Below, piece by piece: positions 45,000 to 55,434 of a stretch of 64,000 bases of DNA (its first letter is position 1; each line of letters starts with the position of its first letter). This DNA comes from Nectonema munidae (taxonomy: Eukaryota; Nematomorpha; Nectonematoida; Nectonematidae). The position numbers and the translations under genes are program-made. The notes under the pieces were generated by a model. The model did no database searches. It was not told the DNA's origin and saw only the letters and a list, made by a program, of their open reading frames with translations. Location: the NCBI GenBank assembly GCA_030549495.1, contig JAUIRK010000649.1, positions 1 through 64,000 of the forward strand, written 5' to 3'.

Positions 45000-45980
45000 A
45001 CATACCGCGTTCTCAGATTACGGATAGAGAATTGTCTTATAGTTATATAGGATAGCTGCGAATATAATATATAACTTTACAAAGCGACTACAAATAATAA
45101 CATTTCAAGGATAAATTTTTTGAAAGCTTTGATAAAAGAGCTTTGTTCCACTAAAGCAAAGGAAAGCTGTTTCTTGTCCGTCCAGTGATAGCAAAAATGA
45201 AGATAACAAAAAGAGGCGTTTAGCAAAAGAATGTAAAAACAAAACAAGTAATATGTGTAATTCTTGCAAAGCTTTTGTTTGTGGAGAGTAATATTTCATG
45301 TAACCTTTTTATATTTTTCTAATTTAATGACTTTTTAATGTTTTTGAAAAAAATAAACTTTTAAATTCTGAAGTTTATAGAAAAAAATTTATTTTATTAA
45401 AAATGGTCAAAAATGACCATTTCTAAAAATTTCCCGTCTTTCTAGTGTTAAATTATTATTATTGGAAGCATCAATAAGAAGATATACTTCAACCGAGGTA
45501 GAAAGTTAACTTTATACCTCATATGAACACAAATAAGTTGGCTGTTTCGAAATTTAACAAAAAAAAAATAATTTTTTTTTAAAAATTATTAAAATAATTA
45601 AATTAACCTCCTTTTTTTTTTTTTTGAAATTTAACCTTCCAACATTTTGCTGCTCCAGTTTAAAATATATTTTGAAATGATATAGTTAAAAACTGTTACA
45701 ATATATAGTAACAATGTTTATCCATCTCTGCGTTGGGGCTCGTAAAATCTCGGAAAAATTAAACCCGAGTTTTACTCCAAGAACTTAAGACGATTCGAGT
45801 GGCTTGATATTAAAAATTTTTAAATATAAAATGAGATTTATATGACTTGTGAAAAAATAAACTTTAATATTTATTATAGACATTCACACACAACTTATAT
45901 AATATATATTAAAGATTATACTACCTAAGTTTTTATATTTTGTCTCTTGAAATAACCATGAAGAAAATCGCTAGCTTGTA
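45000..45980. other. No gene seen
   Basis: AT-rich. The 64-residue - strand frame at 45105-45299 has no recognisable features. Homopolymer A and T runs lie at 45560-45625. Confidence 0.35.
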
Positions 45981-46133
45981 GGGGGAGTGAGTAGTAAGGT
46001 TGGTTAGATACTGGGTTTCTATAGCTCAAGGTCTTGGGTTCGATCCCGTATCCAGCCTACTTTCTTATAATTCGATAGAAGCGGCGCAATTGTGCCTTCT
46101 CGATGAAAACACCCCACGATACCTTTACCTTTA
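45981..46133 (+). mobile_element. tRNA-derived SINE, family B (best copy)
   Basis: Head GAGTAGTAAGGTTGGTTAGA (A-box-like), TGGGTTTCTATAGCTCAAGG, CTTGGGTTCGATCCCG (B box), body AGCCTACTTTCTTATAATTC, tail GCCTTCTCGATGAAAACACC and CGATACCTTTACCTTTAC. Other copies lie at 12482-12650 and 44003-44125 on the - strand. The tail is shared with family C. Confidence 0.85.
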
Positions 46134-46254
46134 CAATAATTTAAAAGTATTTATATATGTTAATTTAATATGCTTTACTGAAGTTTTTGCTCTCTCTAGG
46201 AGAGATGCAGAATAGGGGTGCAAAAAAACAGACATATGGAATATTCTAAATTTT

Positions 46255-47235
46255 ATGATGTTGAAGATACATGGCTTATGTTTTTGTAAAGATATCAAGG
46301 GCCTTTTCAGTGCGATAGGAATTGAACATGTTTCATCAGAATGGAGGCTCTTCATCGACAGTTCTGTTAAAAGTTTAAAGGCAGTTTTGCTTCACAATGG
46401 AAACTTGTTGCCATCAGTTCCAGTTGGTCATTCTACGCATATGAAAGAAGACTATGCCAATGTTAAAAATTTGCTCAGCAAAATAAAGTATGAAAAATTT
46501 AATTATGATGTATGTGGAGATTTCAAAATGCTAGGCTTTCTATTGGGAATGCAACAAGGTTATACAAAGTTTTCCTGCTACCTATGTTTATGGGATAGTA
46601 GAGATGATAAAAATCATTATTTGAAAAAAACACAAAGAATTGGCCTTGAACCTGGTAGTCAAAACGTCATTAATCAACCCCTAATTGACCCAAAAAAAGT
46701 GTTGCTTCCTCCACTACACATAAAGTTGGGACTTATTAAACAGTTTGTGAAAGCACTAGAATATGACAGTAATGCTTTTCAGCAAATCCGACTTTTATTT
46801 CCTAAGCTTTCTGAAGCAAAGCTAAAAATGGAATTTTTACGGGCCCTGATGTTAGGAAACTTCTAAATTCTGAAGAATTTGAAAGAAAGATGTGCATGGG
46901 AGGCATTTAGAAGAGTTGTGACAGGATTTTTAGGTAATAAAAAAGATGAAAACTACAAATAAAATATTGAAAATATGGTAAATGCGTATAAAGAAATGGG
47001 ATGCCGGATGTCACTGAAGCTTCATTTTTTGGATTCGCATTTAGATGTTTTCAAAGAAAATCTTGGTGATGTGAGCGAGGAGCATGGAGAACGATTTCAT
47101 CAAGATATCCAAACCATGGAAAAGAGATACCAAGGCCGATGGGGCAAAGCTATCATGGGTGACTACGTTTGGGGACTTATCAAAGAAGATAAATCTTGGC
47201 ATCAAAGGCAACGTAGAACAAAACATTATTTTTAG
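46255..47235 (+). pseudogene. Broken gene of an arthropod multicopy family, probably transposon-derived
   Basis: Two open frames, 46255-46866 (203 residues) and 46975-47235 (86 residues), lie in the order expected for one protein but are interrupted between and before. The first has RLFIDSSVKSLKAVLLHNG, NYDVCGDFKMLGFLLGMQQG, KFSCYLCLWDSR and PPLHIKLGLIKQFVKALE. The second has SLKLHFLDSHLDVFKENLG, EEHGERFHQDIQTMEKRYQG. From memory, very similar sequences are repeated in arthropod genomes as uncharacterised proteins. The D-rich blocks and CxxC suggest an RNase H-like transposase relative, but I cannot name the superfamily. The start is missing, and a SINE ends ~120 bases upstream. No TIRs were found. 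Confidence 0.6.
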
Positions 47236-47239
47236 CTTT

Positions 47240-48200
47240 TTGCCACGCAATTATTCTTTTTAAATATATTTTAACTTCAATTTTAGTTTATTTTTGTTTT
47301 AATTAAATTTATCAAAAAAGATTTGTTTTATTTCCATTATTGAATAAAATAATATTCACATTACACTGATTCTACACTCAAAAGCATGAATTTTGAAATA
47401 AACGGAAATTCTAAAAACTATCGATATTCGTAAAAAACATTTTTATTTTTGTAATGTACACCCAAAAACAATGTAAGAAAATTAATTTAATCAAGTCAAA
47501 CAAATTATTGTCGTGTTGTGTTATGGATTCGCCTGCCGTCTTCACCGCTTAATTTACACTGAATACCAACACTAGTTGTAATGTGTATTCAATTTTTAAT
47601 ACGCTTTCATCGAGTTGGCGAATGAACAAATCAAAAATGGCTTGTGACAAAGAAGGAAAATCTATGATAAAAAAATCTAACTTACAAGACGTTTATTGAA
47701 ACTTGGCATTAGGAGGGAAGGAATATTTTATTGAAAAAAATTTTCCTCGTACAAACAGAATTTAAATGAATATTAGCAAAACCTAATTATTAGCTAAACC
47801 TTTGTAATCTCTAGGAAGCCATTAAAAAACAGATTGGTTGTTGAAAGAAGTGCTTGGTATATGAGTTGAAGACGTCCATTCATTCAAAATAAACTTCATC
47901 CAGGAATCTGAGTCAAATTTTTTCATTTCAGTCAAAAATGATTTATGGTTTATTTCATTTTAAAAATACGCTAACGTCTAACAAAACTTTCCTGTAATAC
48001 AATGGGGACAAGGATAATTTGTCATGGCGCCAATTTATAGATAGTAGGTCTTGAATTAACCAATTTCATACCTTAAATATTGTTTCATCCATAACGTTTT
48101 TTCAATCTGTCAAAATTCATAAACCTTAGTTTTTTATTCGAGTGATTTTGAAATTTTATATACTCGAGTTTTTTGACTCAAGTTTCATGCAAATCAGGCA
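47240..48200. other. No gene seen
   Basis: AT-rich spacer between the broken gene and the LTR fossil. A TTCGAATGAACAAATC-type patch near 47615 has no frame. Nothing is supported. Confidence 0.35.
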
Positions 48201-50657
48201 TTTGCACAATTTTCCCTCAGCAACAGTGGAAAATAGTTTACCTCTACTAAAGTGCATGCAACTTATAAAGGAATTTGCATGAAGCCCTATCAAATCAATA
48301 GAAAGATTTTGTTACAAAAATTCATTCATTTGATTAGGGTTGTTACTGGAAAATTTGCATAGTATCTTTCCTGCATATAAATACTAGTGTGTCTTTCTTT
48401 TATTTGCAGGATCTTGCTCAAAACATCGACAAGACTCAAGTCATCTCGAATTGACGTCATCGGATTGAACAAGATCAGTGTCTCGCACCATGGCGGAAAC
48501 CAAGGATCTACTCAAACTCATGCAGCAAAAGATGGGTCAGCAAAGACAGCTCATGGAGAAGCTGATTGAGAACATGGCTGAAAAATCTATGATAGGTTCT
48601 TCTATTCCTATCGCTACAAGAGCAACACCAAAGCAGAAAAGGCTAAAGTAACTTGCTACCGCTGTGGCAAGGCCAATCACAAGACCAACGAATGTCGTTT
48701 CAAGAAGGCTATCTGCCATTTTTGCAACGCCAAGGGACATCTGGAAGCTGTGTGTTGGAAAAAAGTTGGTGAGAAGGCGCAGTTAATCATTGTTGGAGTT
48801 ACTACTACAACCCAACCAACTCTCCCGAAGCTAGAAGTTCCTATCGAGATCACGAATCAACAATGCCTTATGGAAATCAATACGGCTACGACGGGTAACT
48901 TCATTACAAAACAACACTGGGACGCCTTAGGACAACCTACTTTAGATCAGCCGACGCCCGAATGTGAATCCACAAGTAAGCACAGCTTGTCGACTCAGGG
49001 CTAGGACCAGAGTACCAGGAACCGAATAGGGTGTTGACATTACTTACACAGCTACCAAAGACCTCAATCTTTTTGGCCGAGTTGTAACCAAGCAACTCAA
49101 GATTTCGGTGGAAAAAGTCCCTGATTCTGCGACACCATGCTACGCCGTGTTCAGTCACCTGAGACAAGACAAAGAGCCGCTAAATCAGTGTCAGAGTTCA
49201 AGCCAAACACCAAACCTATTTTCTGCAAAAAGGTCAGTCCCATTTGCGATGCTGGACGACCTGGAGAAGGCCTATCAAGAAGAGATTGTAAAAGGAATCT
49301 GGGAGCCTGTCCAGTTAAATACTACGGTACGCCAGTGGTTCCAATCAAGAAGGCTTTGCTTCCTGGAGAAAAGAAGGCAAAGATCCGCGTGTGTGGGGAC
49401 TACTCAGTCACGGTGAACCAACAGCTAAAGGATCATCGTCATCCCATACCTCATTCAGCAGAACTGATGTGCAAGTTAGGAGGTGGTTATGGATTTTCCA
49501 AGATTGACTTGGCGAATGCGTACAATCAGATTCAGTTGGGGCCTAAAAACCAACGGAAGCTCGCCTTGAACACTCATAAGGGGGTTCTGTTACAAAAGGC
49601 TACTCTTCGGAATCAAGTCGGCAACATGATACTTTCAACAGATCATGAATCAACTGACACAAGATCTGCCAGGCGTAACCGTCTACTTGGATGATCTATT
49701 TGTCAGCGATAAGGATGCGCAAGACCACGCCAGAATTCTACGACGCTTTCTACAACGTCTGAATGAAAAGGGTCTTCGATGTCGCTTTGAGAAGTGTAAA
49801 TTTGGACAACCATGCGTGGAATACCTGGGGCATTTGCTATTGGTGCCTCGCCCAACAAACATTTCTACTCTGAAATCCTATTTAGAATCTCTCCAAGTTC
49901 ATGCCTCAAAACTACTCCATGTCTTTGGAAGCTCTATACCGCCTAACCAAGAAGTCCGATCCTTGGCACTTGGGTCAAGAACAGGAAGTCGCATATCTTA
50001 AGTCGAAGGAGTTCCTGTCGTCGGAGAATGTGCTTGTCCAACGCAGTCGATTACAACAAAAGCGACGATCGAGATGCTGGAAAAGGATTTGGGGTATTGC
50101 ATACACTGGTCACAGATAATGCTACAACATTCATGACAGGAGAGTTTCAGTCCTGGTGCAAAGAACGTAGGATAACTCATCTCCGAAGCGCCATACCATC
50201 CAGCTAAAAATGGAGCAGCCGAACGATTGCTCTATGAGAGAGGCGAACTCTGGGATATTCAAGTGATTACTAAACTCCCGCCAGATCTGCACAAAGATCG
50301 ATGTGCTACTGCCATCTCCAGCTCAAGGAAGCTTCAAGGTCACAAGGATAAAAAAGCTTATCGAAGCACGCTCATCGCTACAATATTGGATACGATGTAT
50401 ACGCGCTCTACTTTGGTCCACGCCACGAAAAAGACGTCCGCTGGGTTCCTGCTGTTGTCATTATGCGCAAAGGTACGCAAACATACAATTTTCGAGTCCA
50501 GCCCCGTGGACCTATCTGGAGACGTCACGTGGAGCAGCTACAACCACGACATTTGCCCAATTTTCCTTCAGCAACAGTGGAAAATTGTTTACCACTACCA
50601 AAGTGCATGCAAATTAAAGGAATTTACATGAAACCCTATCAAATCAATAGAAAGAAC
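48201..50657 (+). mobile_element. Ty3/gypsy LTR retrotransposon fossil
   Basis: About 100 bases at the left (48201-48312) and right (50551-50657) are direct repeats: TCAGCAACAGTGGAAAAT, AAAGTGCATGCAA, CCCTATCAAATCAATAGAAA. They are the remains of the LTRs, the right one shortened. A TATA-like TATAAATACTAG lies at 48376 in the left LTR. Parts in order: Gag zinc knuckles (CYRCGKANHKTNEC, CHFCNAKGHLEAVC, 48655-48760), a protease-region trace, reverse transcriptase (48.95-49.9 kb; SKIDLANAYNQIQLGP, YLDDLFVSDKD) and an integrase trace (TDNATTF, near 50110). At ~2.45 kb it is about half of usual length. It is broken, with many interruptions, and old. Confidence 0.9.
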
Positions 50658-51253
50658 AACAATTTACTAGTTGTTTTAACAGTAGATTCACGATATTTCT
50701 ATCAAATAAATTTCTTTACTTTTTTCGTCGGTAAAATCAGATGCTGCATGGCTTTAAAAGGATTCAAGAGAATTGAACTGGGGAGAGCTTCTAGTGTAGC
50801 TAAACTTTATTTATGCGTACTGTATTTGAATGCTAGCATTGTAGAAATAATAGAACTATAAATGACATTACACGTTAATTAATGATAACACATACTTATA
50901 TACTATATATCATAAAATTCCCTTTTAAATCTTTGATATATACTTATCAATTAGTTATATTCTAATTTCAGACTATGTATATTGAACAGTATTGTTGTTT
51001 AATACTTGTTAAATAAATTCTTTGTTCATTACACGTATAAATTCTTTATAAATGTTTCAATTTTTCTCCTACTTTTTTGGAAAGTAAATCTTTTAAAAAA
51101 ATGAATTTTAATTGTGAAGAAACTAGATCTATATTGATCACTTGAAATTACAGGCGGTTTATTAAATCGTTCCTGGTATTTAAATTTGTCTTAATTCATG
51201 AAAATCTACCTCAAATTATTTTTATCAAATCATTACAAAGAAAAAATAACAAA
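50658..51253. other. No gene seen
   Basis: AT-rich flank of the LTR fossil with no supported coding frame or repeat. Confidence 0.35.
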
Positions 51254-51740
51254 AATAATACAGTCGACTAGCACTAATTCGGAATGCTTTGGATTTGGCC
51301 TTTTTGGTTTAGTGATTGTGAAAAAAATTTGAATCCGAATAAAATTCAATATCATATGTCAGTTTAATACTAAAAGTACAACAAAAAATTATTGCACATT
51401 AGAATGTGTAAGCTCATTTTTAGATGTACTGATTCTATTGGGTGTAGACAATTTTTGAAGATTAAACTTGTTGTTTTAGGTCCTTTGGTCTTTCTCTAAT
51501 TAGTTTTATATGTAAACCATATAAAAAATAGAAGTGCATTTTTAGATGGTTTTTTGTACTTTGTCTTTGAAATATCACGAAACAGCATCTAGTAAAAGTC
51601 AGGTTAGGTTCCAATATCTTGATAGTTTTTCTCAATTCTGCAATTATCTTGAAGATATCTCGTTCATCTTGCTCATCACTTAGGAGGAAAAAGTTGAGGT
51701 TAGAGTGAAAAAAAAGGAATATTGAGCGACATAATACCAC
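51254..51740 (-). repeat. Dispersed repeat with short conserved - strand frame
   Basis: ATACAGTCGACTAGCACTAA at the left has a pogo-like terminus look. 51410-51515 matches 27445-27550. A 92-residue - strand frame (51740-51462) reads TKNHLKMHFYFLYGLHIKLI and RERPKDLKQQV, and the last part is kept in the other copy too. This suggests a decayed transposon coding end, family unknown. Confidence 0.45.
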
Positions 51741-52863
51741 AACTCATTTCTTTTTATGACGTCAATAAATTTTAAAAAGGAAATTTTGTGTTAGCTAAGG
51801 AACCGGCACAAATAATCTAAGCTTTTAGTTCTTTTGAAGTAAGAAATATTTTGAATTTTTCATCCTTTAGTGCTTCTCCAATCCGGGGTCCAATAAAGAT
51901 GCCTTTTTTGAGCGTAGGAAAACTTGGATTTGGAAATAAAACACCAAGATTTTGAAAAGAAGAGGCATTTTTATCCAAAGCTTTTTACAAGTGGTTTTTA
52001 TTTCACACTATGCTCACCAGTTACGAAAGAGCTTCTAACCCCCATTCTTTCAACTTGTAGTGCCTAGTAGAGCCCTGCGTGGGGTGGATGTGGGTTGTCC
52101 ACATTTTATTTTTTGCGGGTCATTTGAAGAAAATTTTGTGCGGGGCGAATGTGGGTTGGCCTAGGCGGGTTAGTGAGAATTTGTGAAGCAAGAACATTAG
52201 TATGAAATGAAAGAAATAGAGAGCTAAGTGCGGTGTCAAAAATTGCGAAACAAAGAAAATGCATAAAATTAAAGGCAGGAATTTATTTATTTTAACCGGA
52301 ATTTTTGCAAGATGTTTTAATTTTTCCATGTTTATATTCTAACAAAATTGAATTACTTGCACTAATTTGTTTTTTTTCTTCATTTTTATTCTTTCGGCCC
52401 GCATAAATCTGGGAAGTATATTTTGTCGCCCTTATATTGAAAAGTTTGGAGACTTTGCTTTAGACTGTATTTCAAAAGGATCATTATAGCGAATTTTAAA
52501 ACACTTCCATAAGCTTTTCATTAAGTCCCAATGCTCCCATTTGAAAACAAGTAATTTCATCTTCGTCTGCTTTTTTCAATGACTTTGAATATAAATCGTC
52601 TGCGTTTTTTAGATATCGTCTGATTTCTATGGTACTTAACCCTCGCTTGACGGACTCAATGCTTTTTCGACGCATCGGTCAGTTATTTAACAATAGCCAA
52701 AAATTTAACAAACAAAACTTTTACCAAATTTATATGTAAATATAGTAAAAAAAACAAGGAAAATAATGGTAAAATTTGATTTTTCTTAAGATAAGGCAAA
52801 AAAATGTATTTTGAATAAAAAGAATAAAACTGTACTTTTTTTGAAGATGGCGTTAAAATAAAA

Positions 52864-54178
52864 CTAGCAACAATTTGAGCATAACGTTTTTGAATGATTT
52901 TTACACACAGTGACTCCACATTTCTCACACCTTCTAGCTGTACGGCTTCTCTTCGAAATACATTTTGAGCAAGATGCTCTTTTTGATGAAGGCTGATTTT
53001 CAGTTGCTTGATCATACCCATAATGTGCAAGTAAGTACTTTGTCTCCACCGGTAATTCAGACTGTTGGGCTCTCACTTTCATTGCTTCTTCACATAGATA
53101 AAAAGCAAGTCTTTTGATAAAATACTTTTTACCACTCTGTTTTGAAGATGGAAATTCATTAGGAGTGTTGAACCTGGCAATTATCCAGGTATTCATGACT
53201 GAAATATCCAGATAATTAGAAAACGCAGCATGTGTCCACTTACGTTTAGGTTTATAAGACCTATAAGTTCTTATCATTTTGTTAGCAACGTCTACACCAC
53301 ATTTAGATTCGTTGTAAACCAACAAACTTTCAGGTTTAGAGGCAACATTGCTGATTCTTACATTTTTATGTTGTGAAGATAGAATATATACAGCCTTGAA
53401 GTTACGAGTAGCATGCTTTTTGGGTATATACGCTGATAAAGAAACGTAGTCTGAATAAATTGAAAGACTCTCACATTCTTTTAACTTCAATGTTTTCAAG
53501 TGCTTTGGTCTGAATAGTGTTGGAACGAATCGTCTATTTGATGTAAATGTGCCGCACAAAGACAAGCTTTTTTGAGTACACCATACAGCAAGTTGATGAC
53601 TTGTGAAGAATCTATCGGTATAGACGCCGCATCCAGTAGGAATATTGCTTTCTTGAATCAATCTTTGGCAGATTTTGAAACCTGAGAAATAAGCTCTGTC
53701 CTCCAAACCGCTAACATATATTTCAGGCTTCAAAAAGTAGAAAAACTTTGCATCATTCAGGTGATAAAACTTGATCCCATAGTGACCTGGCTTTTTGGGA
53801 TCATATATTTTCAGAGAACAATTACCTCTGAATGTTACTAATTGCTCATCAATCGTCACAGTGGAGTGTGGTGTCCAATAACAAGAAAAAATACTGAAAA
53901 AATGATCATGAATCTTTCGGATAGGACTCAATTTATCAGAAGCATCACGTTTTTCCTTGTCATCAAATCGTAAAAAAACATGGACAAGGATAAACATATC
54001 TCGTCCAATAGAAGCTTTCAAAAATGGAGAACCAGATTTCGAGAATAATTCTGAAACTTTTATTTTTTGATCCCCATTTTGCCCAATATATATCAACGCT
54101 CCGAAATAGGATAATAGATGATGTAATTTGAACACTTTGTATGAGTGAAGTAGTTGTGCATATTTAGGACACGGGGAT
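52864..54178 (-). CDS. piggyBac transposase, exon 2
   Basis: DDE_Tnp_1_7-type transposase that cuts and pastes at TTAA. The exon has no ATG; its frame opens from the acceptor CCCAAATTTTAG (AG at 54180-54179) and joins exon 1 in phase. It contains the three catalytic aspartates in their usual settings: VTIDEQLVTFRG, GVYTDRFFTS and KCGVDVANKM. It ends in a cysteine-rich domain (CSKCISKRS, CEKCGVTVCKNH, LCSNCC) of the kind that binds the subterminal DNA. The stop is at 52866-52864, about 220 bases inside the left end. Joined, the product is 582 residues from the first ATG, against 594 in the founding moth element. No stop or frameshift was seen, so the enzyme may be functional. It is a plain transposase, not a domesticated gene, as it sits within its own ends. 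Confidence 0.95.
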
Positions 54179-54229
54179 CTAAAATTTGGGAAATAATTAA
54201 AATCCTATCTAAACAATTAAAAATCTTAC
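54179..54229 (-). other. 51-bp intron of the piggyBac transposase
   Basis: Donor TATAA|GTAAGATTTT and acceptor CCCAAATTTTAG|ATCC. Without splicing, exon 1 stops three bases into the intron (TAA in GTAAG) and exon 2 has no start. With splicing the frame runs ANYK then SPCPKYAQLLHSYKVFKLHH, the alpha-helical start of the piggyBac domain. Confidence 0.88.
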
Positions 54230-54663
54230 TTATAGTTGGCTTCCATCTTGTGCAACGTTTTCGCATAAATGTAGGAAATTAATTCAAAATTAAAAAAGAG
54301 TTTGAAGATCGATAAAATGTCTTTCATATTTTTAGCCAATCCTTTAGGACCAGGAGGTTCCAGAACAATATTTCGAATATTTAAGCTTTCAGGTCTCCCT
54401 GCTCCTTGATGTTTCGGGTCTCTAGTATACTCTGTTGCATCGGGAGCAACTAAACTTTCATCAAGTAATTCCTCTTCACTTGTGTAAGAAGATATAGAAG
54501 AGTCGGTGTCTAAGCTATTGAAGGAGGAGAAGGAGTCAGTAGACAAAGAAGAAGAAGAAGACATCATAAAGGAAAGAATGAAAATCAATTTATTCCAAGT
54601 GAGAAAAAACGCACGGCTCAAGAAATAAGAAACACGAGTTTGAGCGTGAAACAAAGTGATCAA
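54230..54663 (-). CDS. piggyBac transposase, exon 1 (acidic N-terminus)
   Basis: Encodes the N-terminal regulatory segment. From the first ATG (54663) come 32 hydrophobic residues. The second start, ATGATG at 54567, gives MMSSSSSLSTDSFSSFNSLD and an acidic Ser-rich segment (SEEELLDESLVAPDATEY) typical of piggyBac N-termini. I prefer 54567, which gives a 550-residue protein. Then follow RNIVLEPPGPKGLAKNMKDI and FNFELISYIYAKTLHKMEAN, which start the conserved transposase domain. The exon ends after two bases of a lysine codon. It lies 24 bases from the last tandem repeat, so those repeats form the promoter or 5' leader. Confidence 0.88.
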
Positions 54664-54686
54664 AATGGTACAAGGTTTGAATAGTT

Positions 54687-55434
54687 GAGATCAGAAGTGA
54701 AGAAAGTAAATTACATACATATATAAAATGTTTTTAAAATCGTTTATGATCCTTTATTGCTTATTATTCTTGACAAATTGAAGAGAAACGTCATCACAAC
54801 GCGTATTGATGTTGTTCATAGCTTCATATCTTTTATACAATAAACAAATCAATCCCAATAACAAATCTCATCATGACATTGCCAAGTTTATTTATGACAC
54901 GATATGTGGCATTTCAAATATAAAGATACTATGACGCAAAGAGATCAGAAGTGAAGAAGTAAATTACATACATATATAAAATGTTAAAATCGTTTATGAT
55001 CCTTTATTGCTTATTATTCTTGACAAATTGAAGAGAAACGTCATCACAACGCGTATTGATGTTGTTCATAGCTTCATATCTTTTATACAATAAACAAATC
55101 AATCCCAATAACAAATCTCATCATGACATTGCCAAGTTAATTTATGACACGATATGTGGCATTTCAAATATAAAGATACTATGACGCAAAGAGATCAGAA
55201 GTGAAGAAGTAAATTACATACATATATAAAATGTTAAAATCGTTTATGATCCTTTATTGCTTATTATTCTTGACAAATTGAAGAGAAACGTCATCACAAC
55301 GCGTATTGATGTTGTTCATAGCTTCATATCTTTTATACAATAAACAAATCAATCCCAATAACAAATCTCATCATGACATTGCCAAGTTTATTTATGACAC
55401 GATATGTGGCATTTCAAAGATACTATGACGCAAA
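54687..55434. repeat. Three ~250-bp tandem repeats upstream of the transposase
   Basis: Copies start at 54687, 54941 and 55191 with GAGATCAGAAGTGAAGAA and end in ATACTATGACGCAAA. The unit lengths are 254, 250 and 244 bases. Differences are few: a short T insertion and an extra A in copy 1, GTTAATTT instead of GTTTATTT in copy 2, and loss of TATAAAG-like bases in copy 3. Each contains ACGTCATCACAACGCGTATT. Confidence 0.95.

Larger units (their letters stand above)
42280..45000. repeat. Right half of the old local duplication
   Basis: Partner of 36450-40640 (see there). This half has gained a SINE (44003-44125) and two piggyBac-type MITEs (44213-44349, 44509-44622). The left half lacks these at the matching points and instead carries the RTE fragment, so the insertions date after the duplication. 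No gene frames were seen. Confidence 0.65.

Noticed and set aside
46000-46215. 71-residue + strand frame.
   Set aside because: Covers the family B SINE and its flank; no protein features.
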